Positions 32,594 to 41,268 of a DNA stretch of 64,000 nt are shown one piece after another. This DNA comes from Planctellipticum sp942493135. GTDB lineage: Bacteria > Planctomycetota > Planctomycetia > Planctomycetales > Planctomycetaceae. The number at the start of each line of letters is the position of its first letter. The first letter of the stretch is position 1. Under the pieces are notes generated by a model that was given only the letters and a program-made list of their open reading frames with translations, had not been told where the DNA came from and searched no databases. The translations under genes and the position numbers were made by a program. The stretch covers positions 1,364,001 to 1,428,000 of the forward strand of contig OW818684.1 of the NCBI GenBank assembly GCA_942493135.1, written 5' to 3'.

Positions 32594-33724
32594 TCACGTT
32601 CTTACCGATCGCTTTGTCTTGCGTTTGGGTTTGCGCGGCGACTGAGCACCCGCCTGCGATTCTGCAAACGCATAGAAGTCGTGGAGCTTGGCCTGCAGCA
32701 GTTTCCGGTCCGGCAGCCGAGTCTGATACTCGGCCACCAGCGCCGGAGAGGCCGCTCGACTGAGTGCATACTCGACGACTTCGTGATCCCGCGTCGCGCA
32801 CAGCAGGACGCCGATGGAGGGCTGCTCGTGCGGCTTCTTCACATTGCGATCGAGGGCCTCCAGATAGAATTCCAGCTTGCCCAGATGCTCGGGCTGAAAC
32901 TCTTCGATCTTCAGCTCGAAAGCCACCAGGCAGTTGAGAGCCCGGTTGAAGAACAGCAGATCGATGGCGAAGTCTCGTCGGCCAACCTGCAGCGGGAACT
33001 GGCTGCCGACGAAACAGAAGTCGCGCCCCAGTTCGATAAGGAACTTCCGGAGCTGTTCGATCAGGGCCTGCTCCAGATCGGCCTCCGAATGCTCGGTCGG
33101 CAAGTTCAAGAACTCGACGAGATAGCTGTCTTTGAAAATCGCCGCCGCATCAGGATGTGTTTCTCGCACCACCGGTGCGAGTTTTGGCGGGGAGAGGGCG
33201 ACCCGCTCGAAGAGAGCTCCGTTCAACTGCCGTTCGAGTTCCCGTTTGCCCCACTTCTCGCGGATGGCCAGTTGAAGGTAGAACTCCCGCTCCTCATCCC
33301 GATTGCAGCGACTCAGGATGAGCAAGTTGTGCGTCCACGGAAGTTCTGCCACCAGTGGTGACAGTTTTGGCAAATCCCGGTACGTCTCGAAGAACTGCAT
33401 CATTCGCCAGAGGTTCCTGGCCGAAAATCCGCGTGCATTCGGCTGCTGTCGTCGAATGTGCTCGGCCAGTGCCTCGACAGTCCCCTGCCCCCAGCCCGCG
33501 CCGGCGATTCTCCGCGAAATGAACTGTCCGATCTTCCAGTACAGCTCGATCAACGTCGTATTGACCGCCGCCACGGCCCGGGCCCGCGAAGCGTCGATCA
33601 ACCGCAGGACGGCCTCAAAGTCCCTGGCATTGGCCTTGGCTTTCGAGGCAGCCGGCGGCCGGGTTTTTCGGCAACCGGCCAGTGCGCCGGTCGATTTGTT
33701 CTCCCTCGTCGGTCGCTTCTTCAT
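32594..33724 (-). CDS. DUF1016 (YhcG) PD-(D/E)XK nuclease-domain protein
   Basis: A 376-residue protein of the YhcG/DUF1016 family. The N-terminal helical part has LIDASRARAVAAVNTTLIELYWKIGQFIS and GWGQGTVEALAEHIRRQQPNARGFSARNLWRMMQFFETYR. The C-terminal nuclease part has FVGSQFPLQVGRRDFAIDLLFFNRALNCLVAFELKIEEF, with Asp and ELK as the catalytic pattern. Members often travel with restriction systems or toxin-antitoxin modules. A start at 33724 follows the family; upstream codons to 33805 are rejected. It is divergent from the arginine dihydrolase gene. Confidence 0.92.
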   Translation of the reverse strand: MKKRPTRENKSTGALAGCRKTRPPAASKAKANARDFEAVLRLIDASRARAVAAVNTTLIELYWKIGQFISRRIAGAGWGQGTVEALAEHIRRQQPNARGFSARNLWRMMQFFETYRDLPKLSPLVAELPWTHNLLILSRCNRDEEREFYLQLAIREKWGKRELERQLNGALFERVALSPPKLAPVVRETHPDAAAIFKDSYLVEFLNLPTEHSEADLEQALIEQLRKFLIELGRDFCFVGSQFPLQVGRRDFAIDLLFFNRALNCLVAFELKIEEFQPEHLGKLEFYLEALDRNVKKPHEQPSIGVLLCATRDHEVVEYALSRAASPALVAEYQTRLPDRKLLQAKLHDFYAFAESQAGAQSPRKPKRKTKRSVRT

Positions 33725-33758
33725 GTCAACCACCCTGCATCCGTCATTGTTCCACCAA

Positions 33759-33776
33759 CAGGCCGGCGCCGGCCTG
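33759..33776. promoter_or_regulatory. 18-base perfect palindrome in a divergent promoter region
   Basis: CAGGCCGGC-GCCGGCCTG is perfectly symmetrical and lies between the DUF1016 gene and the arginine dihydrolase gene, followed by TATAAG. It could be an operator for either gene or a relic of the GC-rich repeats. No regulator is nearby. Confidence 0.5.
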
Positions 33777-33927
33777 CGAGTATAAGAGATGTGAACACCA
33801 GGCACTAGCCCCTCTGCAGCCGGAGAGTTGCCATCTCGAAGTCACCGACGAATACTTGCTGCAGACGCCGCCGCCGGTCGCCGCGCGACCCGTGCGACAG
33901 GACGTCCCGGCAGGAAGGGGAACCGCG

Positions 33928-36003
33928 ATGGACCGGATTTTGATGTGTCCGCCCGACGGATATGGCGTCAACTACGTCATCAACCCGTGGATGGAAGGGC
34001 AGCAGGGGCGGGTCGATCTCGGCCGCGCCCGCACCGAGTGGCAGCGGCTGCATCACGAGATCAGCGTCCGGGCGCGCGTCGAACTGATCACCCCCCCCGC
34101 GCTCGAAGACAACCTGCCCGACATGGTCTTCACCGCCAACGCCGGACTCGTCCTCGAAGACGCCGCCGTCCTCAGCCAGTTCCGCTTCGCCGAGCGCCAG
34201 GGGGAAGAAGCCCGCTTCTCGCGCTGGCTCGAATCGGCCGGCTTCCGCGTCATCACCCTCCCCGGCGACCGCCCCTTCGAAGGCGAAGGAGACGCCCTCA
34301 TCCAGCCGGGACAGCCGCTCCTCTGGCTCGGCCACGGCGTCCGCTCCAGCCTCGAATCGGCCCCCTTCGTCGCCGAAGAACTCCGGCTCGAAGTCGTCCC
34401 GCTCCGGCTCGTCGACCCGCGCTACTATCACCTCGACACCTGCTTCTGCCCTCTTACCGACGGCCGGCTCCTCTGGCTCCCCAGCGCCTTCGACGACGCC
34501 AGCCGGAAGGTCGTCCAGCAGCGGATCCCCGCAGACCGCCGCATCGAAGCCAGCGAGCAGGATGGCGAATTGTTCGCCTGCAACGCCCTGCAGCTCGGCC
34601 ACGACCTGCTCCTCAACGACTGCACACCCGCCCTGGAAGCCGCCCTCGCCAATCAGAACCTCCGCGTCATCCGCTGCCCCGTCCCCAGCTTCCTCCAGGC
34701 CGGCGGCGGCGTGAAATGCCTCACGCTCCGGCTCCTGCAACCCTCCGTCCCCGCGAAGCGCGAAGCCGCCTGTGCCGTGCGGACCACGCAAGTTGTCCTG
34801 CGCGGACATCTCATCGATACCGGTCTGCTCAATCAGGCCGTCTCGCTCGTCGCCGACCGGGGACTCGGCTGCCGCGTCGAAAAGTTCGAACCCGGCCAGC
34901 GCCACGATCAGCATTCCATCGCCCAGCTCCGCCTGACCGCCGCCGACCCCGATGTTTTGCAAGTCGTCCTCAGCGAACTGATGTCGCTCGGCGCCCAGCC
35001 CGTCGATCCCGAAGCCGACGCCCGCCTCGAACCGGCCCCCGCCGACGGCGTCGCCCCCGAAGGCTTCTACGCCACGACGATCTACCCCACCAGCGTCCGC
35101 GTCCACGGCGAATGGTCGCTGGCGGAGGAACAGCGGATGGACGCCGTGCTGGTCGCCGGCGGCAGCCGCTGGCCCGGCGTGCGATGCGCCCTGATCCGCG
35201 ACCTGAAACAGGGCGATCCCGTCGTCTGCGACATCGCCGGGGTCCGCGTCGAGCCGAAGCTGGTCCGCGGCCGGGAAGGCCAGGATGCGTTCGGCTTCAT
35301 GACAGGCTCCGCGAGCAGCGAACGCCGGGTGGAAACCGCGGTCCGCGAACTGGCCTGGGAGATGAAGAAGATCCGCGAACGGGGTGGCCGGATCACCGTC
35401 GTCGGCGGACCGGTGGTGATCCACACGGGGGGCGGCCCGCATCTGGAACGCCTCGTCCGCGCCGGCTTCGTCCAGGCCCTCCTCTCGGGCAACGCCCTCG
35501 CAGTCCACGACCTCGAAAGCCAGATGTTCGGCACCAGCCTCGGCGTCGACCTCGCCCGTGGCAAAGGCGTCCACGAGGGACACACGCATCACCTGCGAAC
35601 AATCAACCGCATCCGCCGGGCCGGCTCCATCGCCCAAGCGGTCGAGCAGCGCCTGGTCACCGGCGGCCTGATGCACGCCTGCGTCACGAGCGGCGTCGAC
35701 GTCGTCCTCGCCGGCTCCATCCGCGACGACGGCCCCCTCCCCGACACGCTGATGGATCTCGTCGAAGCCCAGGCCGCTTACGCCAGGGCACTCAAAGGCT
35801 GCGAAATGGTCCTGATGCTCTCAACGATGCTCCATTCCATCGGCGTGGGAAACATGACCCCCGCGGGAGTCAAGCTGGTCTGCGTCGACATCAACCCGGC
35901 AGTGGTGACGAAACTCGCCGACCGCGGGAGCCTGGAAAGCGTCGGCATCGTGACCGACGTCGGACTGTTCCTGAATCTGCTGACGCGGGAACTGCTGGGG
36001 TGA
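33928..36003 (+). CDS. argZ: Arginine dihydrolase/ornithine cyclodeaminase (ArgZ/AgrE type)
   Basis: A 691-residue two-domain enzyme. The N-terminal guanidino-hydrolase domain (1-280) shows the catalytic set at positions equal to those of cyanobacterial ArgZ: Asn71 (FTANAG), Glu118 (FEGEGD), His168 (YHLDTCF) and Cys264 (GGGVKCLTL). Asn71 rather than Asp is the feature linked to dihydrolase instead of deiminase action, giving ornithine, CO2 and two ammonia. The C-terminal part (about 285-691) is the LOR/SDH domain with GGPVVIHTGGG and the NAD region around MTPAGVKLVCVDINPAVVTKL, expected to turn ornithine into proline. AGGAAGGGG precedes the ATG. Confidence 0.92.
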   Translation: MDRILMCPPDGYGVNYVINPWMEGQQGRVDLGRARTEWQRLHHEISVRARVELITPPALEDNLPDMVFTANAGLVLEDAAVLSQFRFAERQGEEARFSRWLESAGFRVITLPGDRPFEGEGDALIQPGQPLLWLGHGVRSSLESAPFVAEELRLEVVPLRLVDPRYYHLDTCFCPLTDGRLLWLPSAFDDASRKVVQQRIPADRRIEASEQDGELFACNALQLGHDLLLNDCTPALEAALANQNLRVIRCPVPSFLQAGGGVKCLTLRLLQPSVPAKREAACAVRTTQVVLRGHLIDTGLLNQAVSLVADRGLGCRVEKFEPGQRHDQHSIAQLRLTAADPDVLQVVLSELMSLGAQPVDPEADARLEPAPADGVAPEGFYATTIYPTSVRVHGEWSLAEEQRMDAVLVAGGSRWPGVRCALIRDLKQGDPVVCDIAGVRVEPKLVRGREGQDAFGFMTGSASSERRVETAVRELAWEMKKIRERGGRITVVGGPVVIHTGGGPHLERLVRAGFVQALLSGNALAVHDLESQMFGTSLGVDLARGKGVHEGHTHHLRTINRIRRAGSIAQAVEQRLVTGGLMHACVTSGVDVVLAGSIRDDGPLPDTLMDLVEAQAAYARALKGCEMVLMLSTMLHSIGVGNMTPAGVKLVCVDINPAVVTKLADRGSLESVGIVTDVGLFLNLLTRELLG

Positions 36004-36310
36004 GAAGTGCCAAGTGCTGAGGATCGAACGACGGAGGAGTCCCCGCCATTTTCTCCATTGGCGTCCCCCCGGGTGCAGCCGTGAATCGGTGGTCGAAAAA
36101 TCGGCACTGTGGACGTCAAAAACTGTCGTTCCACGTCTTGAGCCCCGAAGCGGGCGACGGGCTGTAGCCACGGGTGAAACGGAGTCCGCCCACAGGCGGA
36201 CGGAGTGTAACCCGTGGAACCAAGCGGCGGGTGGCTCAGACGCCGCTTTGGGCGTCTGGGTGACGGAGTCACAAGAGGACCAGTCTAAAACGCCCCACAC
36301 ACAGCCGCTC
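36004..36310. other. Intergenic region containing repeat family D
   Basis: No gene is supported between the two convergent genes. A 75-base family D element lies at 36143-36217, followed by GGTGGCTCAGACGCCGCTTT and GGGCGTCTGGGTGACGGAGT, a further self-complementary stretch seen in no other place in the window. Confidence 0.65.
36143..36217 (+). repeat. Repeat family D, copy D1
   Basis: After CCCCGAAGCGGGCGACGGGCT comes GTAG, then CCACGGGT, an inner hairpin GTCCGCC-CACA-GGCGGAC, and ACCCGTGG. Copy D2 at 63925-63999 is its near-identical reverse complement; D3 at 63722 shares both ends with a different middle. Confidence 0.9.
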
Positions 36311-38635
36311 CTACCTCTCCGGCAACTTCGCCCCGTAATACACCGCCCGATGCCGGTTATCGTCAAAGGCAAAGTGCAGAAACTTCCCGTCCTGGCTCAC
36401 AAAGCCATCCGGATAATTCAGCCGCCCTTTCGGCCCATCGACCGACTCCGGCACCAGCACCCGCTGATACGGCCACGTCTTCATCCCATCGAAACTCACC
36501 CACAACGCCAGCGGGCTGCGATGCTTTGAGTTCGGATTGTGCAGCATCGCCACCCTGTCGCCACCCAGCGGATATAGCGTCGCCTTGCTGCCGGGGTTGG
36601 GGACCTTCGTCACGCGGGCATACTCCGGCCAGGTCTTACCGCCGTCTTTCGACTCCGCAGAAAACAGCACGCCCCCCAGTCCGTCAGCCCGGATGATCAT
36701 CGCGATCCGGCCGTCGCTCAGCTCAACAATGTTGTTCTCGGCCCAGCCGTGATAGCGCTCGTTGGGGGTCAGGCGAACGTCGCCGTGCTCGCTCCACGTC
36801 TTCCCGCCATCACTGCTGATCAACACGCCGTTGCGGGGATTGCTGACGTAATGCCGCAGCGCACCGTGCCACGGTTTCTCCTCCGCCGGCGGGGCCGGAG
36901 TCCCCTCGGGCGGGCCGACGTAATGCTGGAACGGCACCATGATCCGGCCGTCACGGGTCACAATGTGATTGCGCAGAAACGTGAAGTTCGCCAGCCGGCC
37001 GGGCGCGGGAACCGGCTGCGACCACGTCCGGCAGTTGTCGTCGCTGTGCAGGACCCAGGTCTTCCAGTCCCGACCCCACGTCTCCGAGTGCGTCGACAGA
37101 AACGCCGTGCAGCGGCCGTCCCGCACCATCACCTCGGTCACGCACTGCCCGGTCGTCAGGCCCGAACGGGGCAAGCCCGTCTCCATCGGTTCCAGCTTCG
37201 ACCAGGTCTTTCCCTGATCGAAGCTGCGCGTGATGCCCGTGAAATTCTTGGGCGACGGTTCAAAGTCATCCCCGGCGAGCATGAAGAGCGCCCACGAGCC
37301 ATCGGGAAGCTCGCGAAGCGTCGTATCGCAGACCATCTTGTTCGGCGAGACGCCGTCATACGGAATCGCCGTCCGGTCCTGCTTCGCATCGTCCGCCGCT
37401 TGCGCGGTCCGTCGGGGATCGGGGACGATCTCGCGCGGCAGCTTGGGGGCATACGCCTTGTTGACGAGCATCCGCGGCTTCGCACCGGGTGACGTGAACC
37501 GGCCGGCAACAATGTCCTCTTCGCGGAACTTCGCCAGCAGGATCTCGGCGTCAGTATGCCGATTCCAGTCGTAGAGCATGTGAATCGTGCCGTCGGGAGC
37601 CTGAATGCCGTCGGGATACGACACCTCCGCCCGGTCGTCCAGCAAAAGCTGATGCGGCCACGTTTTGCCGTCGTCCGTCGACAGAAACGCCGTCAGACTC
37701 GACCGGCGGGGAAGCCGCACGTCGAGCGGGCCGTTCTTGACCAGCAGCAGATTCCCCGAAGCCAGCCGGCGTAGGAAGAACCGCGCACTGACGTTCTGGA
37801 TCGAAGAAGGCCGAGGCGTCTCCCACGTCACGCCCCGGTCGGCGGAGAACGCTTCGCTGATCCCGTCTTTCGTCCGGGCGAGCATCCACAATCGACCGTC
37901 TTTGAGTTCGACGAGCATGTGTTCGTCGAAGTCGGTGCCAGGGAAGGCCACGCCGCCCCGACGGGTCCAGGTCTGCCCCTCATCCGTCGAGGCAAAGACG
38001 TTCGCCATGCGGATGCCGTCGAGGTCGCGATGGGCGTCCTTGAGCGCGGCGGGGCCGATGCGGTCGCGGGTCCAGAGAGAGACCGGCAGCAGCCAGTCGC
38101 CGTTGCTCGGCACCGTCGGCTTGTTGAGCGTGCAGCCGTCGGCGAAGCGGACCGGCTCAGTCCACGTCGGCTCGACGGCGTCCGGGTTGTCGCAGCGGAT
38201 GAACCAGTCCCCGGCCCGCCCGTCGAAGTAGCCCAGACTCTGATCGAAGAAGCACCAGAGCCGCCCCTTGGGATCGGTCCAGAGATTGCCGACAAGCGAC
38301 CGCCGCTGCGGAGCGCCCGGCGGATCGGTCGGATCGATGACCACCCGCGGCTTCGACCAGCTCGCGCCGCCGTCATCGCTGGTAGCCAGCATGAAGAACC
38401 CATTGGGACTGTCCCCATTGCCAACCCAGCAAGCCCACAGCCGCCCGCCAGGAGTCCGCTCGATCCCGATAATCATATTCCCAACGCGAACCCGGTCATC
38501 ATATTCGGGCCCAAGGGCGGTGTTGATGGCGGGCGGGACGAGGGAGAGGTCGAGGAGGGCCGTGTCCTGGGCGGGAGCAACAAGACTCATCACACCGCAG
38601 CAAGCAACAATCACCAGAAGTCGAAAGCGTCTCAT
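36311..38635 (-). CDS. Exported sialidase-like protein with two BNR propellers
   Basis: A 774-residue exported protein with signal peptide MRRFRLLVIVACCGVMSLVAPA. About eight Asp-box repeats are visible, for example SDDGGASW, STDEGQTWT, STDDGKTW, SFDQGKTW, SSDGGKTW and SKDGGKTW, spread over both halves, so two propellers are likely. Bacterial relatives release sialic acid or act on other glycans. The exact substrate cannot be read from sequence. The start at 38635 gives a clean signal peptide; the longer frame to 38722 is not preferred. Confidence 0.85.
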   Translation of the reverse strand: MRRFRLLVIVACCGVMSLVAPAQDTALLDLSLVPPAINTALGPEYDDRVRVGNMIIGIERTPGGRLWACWVGNGDSPNGFFMLATSDDGGASWSKPRVVIDPTDPPGAPQRRSLVGNLWTDPKGRLWCFFDQSLGYFDGRAGDWFIRCDNPDAVEPTWTEPVRFADGCTLNKPTVPSNGDWLLPVSLWTRDRIGPAALKDAHRDLDGIRMANVFASTDEGQTWTRRGGVAFPGTDFDEHMLVELKDGRLWMLARTKDGISEAFSADRGVTWETPRPSSIQNVSARFFLRRLASGNLLLVKNGPLDVRLPRRSSLTAFLSTDDGKTWPHQLLLDDRAEVSYPDGIQAPDGTIHMLYDWNRHTDAEILLAKFREEDIVAGRFTSPGAKPRMLVNKAYAPKLPREIVPDPRRTAQAADDAKQDRTAIPYDGVSPNKMVCDTTLRELPDGSWALFMLAGDDFEPSPKNFTGITRSFDQGKTWSKLEPMETGLPRSGLTTGQCVTEVMVRDGRCTAFLSTHSETWGRDWKTWVLHSDDNCRTWSQPVPAPGRLANFTFLRNHIVTRDGRIMVPFQHYVGPPEGTPAPPAEEKPWHGALRHYVSNPRNGVLISSDGGKTWSEHGDVRLTPNERYHGWAENNIVELSDGRIAMIIRADGLGGVLFSAESKDGGKTWPEYARVTKVPNPGSKATLYPLGGDRVAMLHNPNSKHRSPLALWVSFDGMKTWPYQRVLVPESVDGPKGRLNYPDGFVSQDGKFLHFAFDDNRHRAVYYGAKLPER

Positions 38636-38693
38636 TATGCTGCACACTCCCACACCCGAGTTCACCTGCACTACACGTCTCGGCGATCCCAGA

Positions 38694-40142
38694 CTACAAA
38701 TGGCTCGCCGATCGCCGAACAATGCCGTTCACGAATTCCAGCTCCGACAACGGTTCTCCGCATGCCTTTGAACTGTTTCTGAGATCGTAAAGCTGCTTCT
38801 CTTTACGTCCGAGAGGGCCGACCTTGATCACAAGATAGAACGCTCGCATCGTCTCCTCGGCGGCCTTGTACGCTTCGAGCTGTTTAACGTACCCTGCAAT
38901 AAGTTTCGAGTTCGTCGACAGCTTGACTTCAACCAGAACACGGCAACCGAAACCCTGAGAGAACTTGAAATCGACGTGGCCGGAGCCAGAGTCCACCTCA
39001 GGAGAAAGATCGAGGTTGTTCGCTTCGCAATATGACTTTGCAACTGCGAAGAACAGTCTTTGCGCCGTTGACTCGTGCCTCGGCTTCCTATTCTCCCGGT
39101 ACAACTCTTTCGACAGACCATTCTGTTCGATCATCTGGCGATATCGATCGATAATCTCAGAAACAATCGCCTGTGCAGAATCAAGATCTCCGTTTTTCGG
39201 GGCCCGCAATCGTAGAGGGAACTGCTTGGCAAACTCTGATGCGACACGAGCCCAGCGCACAAGTCCCTCCGAATCCGCTTGAGCATCGTACGGCAAAGGC
39301 GGGACCTCGTGAACTGCGTCCAGCAGCGTTTGAAACGCGGCTGCGCTCGCCATAGCCTGTTCACGCAACTTGGCTTTGTCTCGCTTCGACTTCCGCTGTA
39401 GAATCTGCCCGATGTGAGTATTGACGCGACGTCGCAATGAACTGTTTCGGGAGGCAGCGCTGACGATCTCATCCCAATCACCAGCAATCGGAAGTGGACG
39501 AAGAATGTCGGTCGGCACGAGAACTACCGGGGTGGCATGATTCTGAGTCGGATTCTTGAGGAATACACCCTCGTCATCTAGTTCGCGATGGAGTTTGAAT
39601 GTTTGCCCCTGTAGTCCCAACGTTTCAAGAATCCTTAGGTTAAACTTGATTAGCGCTTTTCGGATCACCGTAGAAGTCATGTCGCTGATGCGGTCCGAGC
39701 CGATGCCTTCTTCGAACAATGCCAGTGATGGAAAGAGGTCTGGATCGATGATCCCGAGGTCTACAATCTCTTTGCCGACGGCTACGATTCGCTCCGTCAG
39801 TTCTGGGCCAAATGCGCTACCCAAAATCGAGCCAGCACCGTATCCCAAGCAGGTTCCAGGAATCTCGTAGAATTTCAGTTGACGCCTTGCGCTACGCCAC
39901 GCCACATCCTCCCGAACCTTAGATGCCGTGAGCAGCTTGACTGCTGTCGCGAAATGTGTTCGGTACTGCTTTGTCGCGTCTACGCGGAACTCTTTGTGCA
40001 CAGAAGCCTTCAGGAGAAGTGGATCGATAAACAGCCGGGTGTCGATCGCGAGCGTTGCGTCCAGAACACCTAGAGCGTCAAGTGTTTCTGGCGGAATAGA
40101 GAAAGCACTGCTGACGGTGGCGGCATTGCGAACTTTCGGCAC
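38694..40142 (-). CDS. Putative defence nuclease, PD-(D/E)XK C-terminal domain
   Basis: A 482-residue protein with visibly lower GC content than its neighbours. The N-terminus, SIPPETLDALGVLDATLAIDTRLFIDPLLLKAS, belongs to a type I have seen only in uncharacterised proteins near restriction or phage-defence genes. The middle is helical and basic (ILQRKSKRDKAKLREQAMASAAAFQTLLDAV). Near the C-terminus, SGSGHVDFKFSQGFGCRVLVEVKLSTNSKLIAGYVKQLEAY gives Asp and EVK as a nuclease core. A GTG at 40142 is the best start before the first conserved block; the frame continues upstream without another good codon. Horizontal transfer is likely. Confidence 0.72.
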   Translation of the reverse strand: MPKVRNAATVSSAFSIPPETLDALGVLDATLAIDTRLFIDPLLLKASVHKEFRVDATKQYRTHFATAVKLLTASKVREDVAWRSARRQLKFYEIPGTCLGYGAGSILGSAFGPELTERIVAVGKEIVDLGIIDPDLFPSLALFEEGIGSDRISDMTSTVIRKALIKFNLRILETLGLQGQTFKLHRELDDEGVFLKNPTQNHATPVVLVPTDILRPLPIAGDWDEIVSAASRNSSLRRRVNTHIGQILQRKSKRDKAKLREQAMASAAAFQTLLDAVHEVPPLPYDAQADSEGLVRWARVASEFAKQFPLRLRAPKNGDLDSAQAIVSEIIDRYRQMIEQNGLSKELYRENRKPRHESTAQRLFFAVAKSYCEANNLDLSPEVDSGSGHVDFKFSQGFGCRVLVEVKLSTNSKLIAGYVKQLEAYKAAEETMRAFYLVIKVGPLGRKEKQLYDLRNSSKACGEPLSELEFVNGIVRRSASHL

Positions 40143-40390
40143 GATCGGTTCCCGGTAGGCGATGCGTTTAGTATTCTCAACACGATGAGAGTAACGAGCA
40201 GAATCGCATGTGCAAGCGTGACCAGGAGGTACACGTCCACATGCCACCACTCCAAGATGGTCCTTGAGGCACTTGAAGCTTTTACTGAACGAGAGGGCTT
40301 TTCGGCCGAGCGGTTTGTGTAAATGCCCCGGTTGCCGTCGGAACGGCAACCGGCCCCACCCGACGCCGCCCCCCCACCTCGCCTTCCTCC

Positions 40391-40430
40391 TCACTAGCCA
40401 CTAATCACTACCCACTCATCACTCTCCTCT
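40391..40430. repeat. Repeat family C, copy at 40391
   Basis: TCACTAGCCACTAATCACTA followed by CCCACTCATCACTCTCC, the same string type as at 44329-44360 and, inverted, at 27981. Confidence 0.7.
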
Positions 40431-40452
40431 TATGTGAATTCCGCGCAACAAA

Positions 40453-40759
40453 ACCCCTATTATTGAAGGGGTCAAGGGAGTGCACCCGCTGGCGGTTCGC
40501 CGCACGCGTCCGGAGCGACCTCTTCACCCGGGCCCGGTCAGGGCCCACAGGCGGATTCTCCCCGCGGAGAATCCGGGGCGCGCACCCTTTGTGCGCACAG
40601 CCTCGGCGCCGAGTTCATTCATCCCCCCGGACGCAAGTCCGGACACCTGAACGGTTACTTTTTTCGCCAGCCGGGCCTCATGCCGGCCGGCACCGACCGT
40701 CAGCACCGACTCCGGCGAAGCAGCCCTCAACCAGCCGCCTCGCCGGAGTCTTCTGACGG
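40453..40759 (+). ncRNA. Candidate structured non-coding RNA (tandem stem-loops)
   Basis: Perfect or near-perfect stems follow each other. ACCCCT/AGGGGT spans 40453-40472. GGGCCC/GGGCCC spans 40530-40546. A 10-bp CGGATTCTCC/GGAGAATCCG with a CCGC loop spans 40552-40575. GCGCAC/GTGCGC spans 40580-40596. CTCGGCGCCGAG spans 40602-40613. CCGGAC-GCAA-GTCCGG, with a GNRA loop, spans 40627-40642 and is followed by six T at 40659-40664. Last comes a long stem, CCGTCAG plus GACTCCGGCGA pairing with TCGCCGGAGTC plus CTGACGG, 40697-40759. No known RNA class (tmRNA, RNase P, SRP, 6S) matches its conserved motifs. The strand is a guess. Confidence 0.45.
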
Positions 40760-40905
40760 AAATCGGAATCCCTTCTTGAAGCGCGCTCCCCACGTCGCCA
40801 GCGCTCACCGTGCGCGCGGGCGCCGTCGTTTTCGCTCCGTGATCCGTCCCCCCCCGGCCGCCGTTCCCGGAGCAGGCCTCTCGATTTCTCCCCGGAGCCC
40901 CGATC

Positions 40906-41160
40906 ATGCCCGCCACCTGCACTCCCGAAGGACAGCCGCTGTTGTGCCGGACCTGTCAGCGGACGGTGATCGTCGAGCCGTCCGTCCTGGCGCGGGACGT
41001 CTGCTGCCCGCGCTGCGGCAGCCTCAACTGGATGGCGGAACTGTCGCCGGCCGAATGGGTTGAGGCACAGACCTGGCTGCGGAGCGTGCAGAAATCATGG
41101 TGGCGGAAAGTCTGGGACCGACTGCTGCGCCCGCGGCGGTCAGAAGTCAGTGCCAAATGA
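40906..41160 (+). CDS. Small zinc-ribbon protein
   Basis: An 84-residue protein with two metal knuckles, LCRTCQR and CCPRCGS, spaced for a treble-clef or ribbon zinc site, then an amphipathic C-terminal helix (LSPAEWVEAQTWLRSVQKSWWRKVWDRLL) ending in a basic tail. GGAG precedes the ATG. It may bind membrane, protein or nucleic acid; no family name is certain. It is convergent with the AAA+ gene. Confidence 0.75.
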   Translation: MPATCTPEGQPLLCRTCQRTVIVEPSVLARDVCCPRCGSLNWMAELSPAEWVEAQTWLRSVQKSWWRKVWDRLLRPRRSEVSAK

Positions 41161-41268
41161 TCTGAGCCAGACCGGGGCATCGCAAAGACGCTCCTGCCCC
41201 GATCACCCGGTCGCCCCCTTCTGGGTCTCGACTCTAGACGCCTCCCGACATTCCCCGCGCGCCCGGCC

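Larger units (their letters stand above)
40143..40905. other. 763-base intergenic region dominated by hairpins and family C repeat
   Basis: The left part holds a CACT-rich family C string (40391-40430). The part from 40453 to 40759 carries a series of perfect stem-loops (listed separately). The segment 40760-40905 is GC-rich and ends in the promoter and ribosome site of the small zinc-ribbon gene. No open frame here has a credible protein composition. Confidence 0.7.

Noticed and set aside
33805..35676. 623-codon open frame on the minus strand
   Set aside because: It is opposite the arginine dihydrolase, whose catalytic residues are all in place. The composition is an antisense artefact.
40453..40759. 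Identity with tmRNA, RNase P RNA, SRP RNA or 6S RNA
   Set aside because: Conserved strings of these RNAs (for example GAGGAAAGTCCG of RNase P or the GGAAGC region of SRP RNA) are absent.
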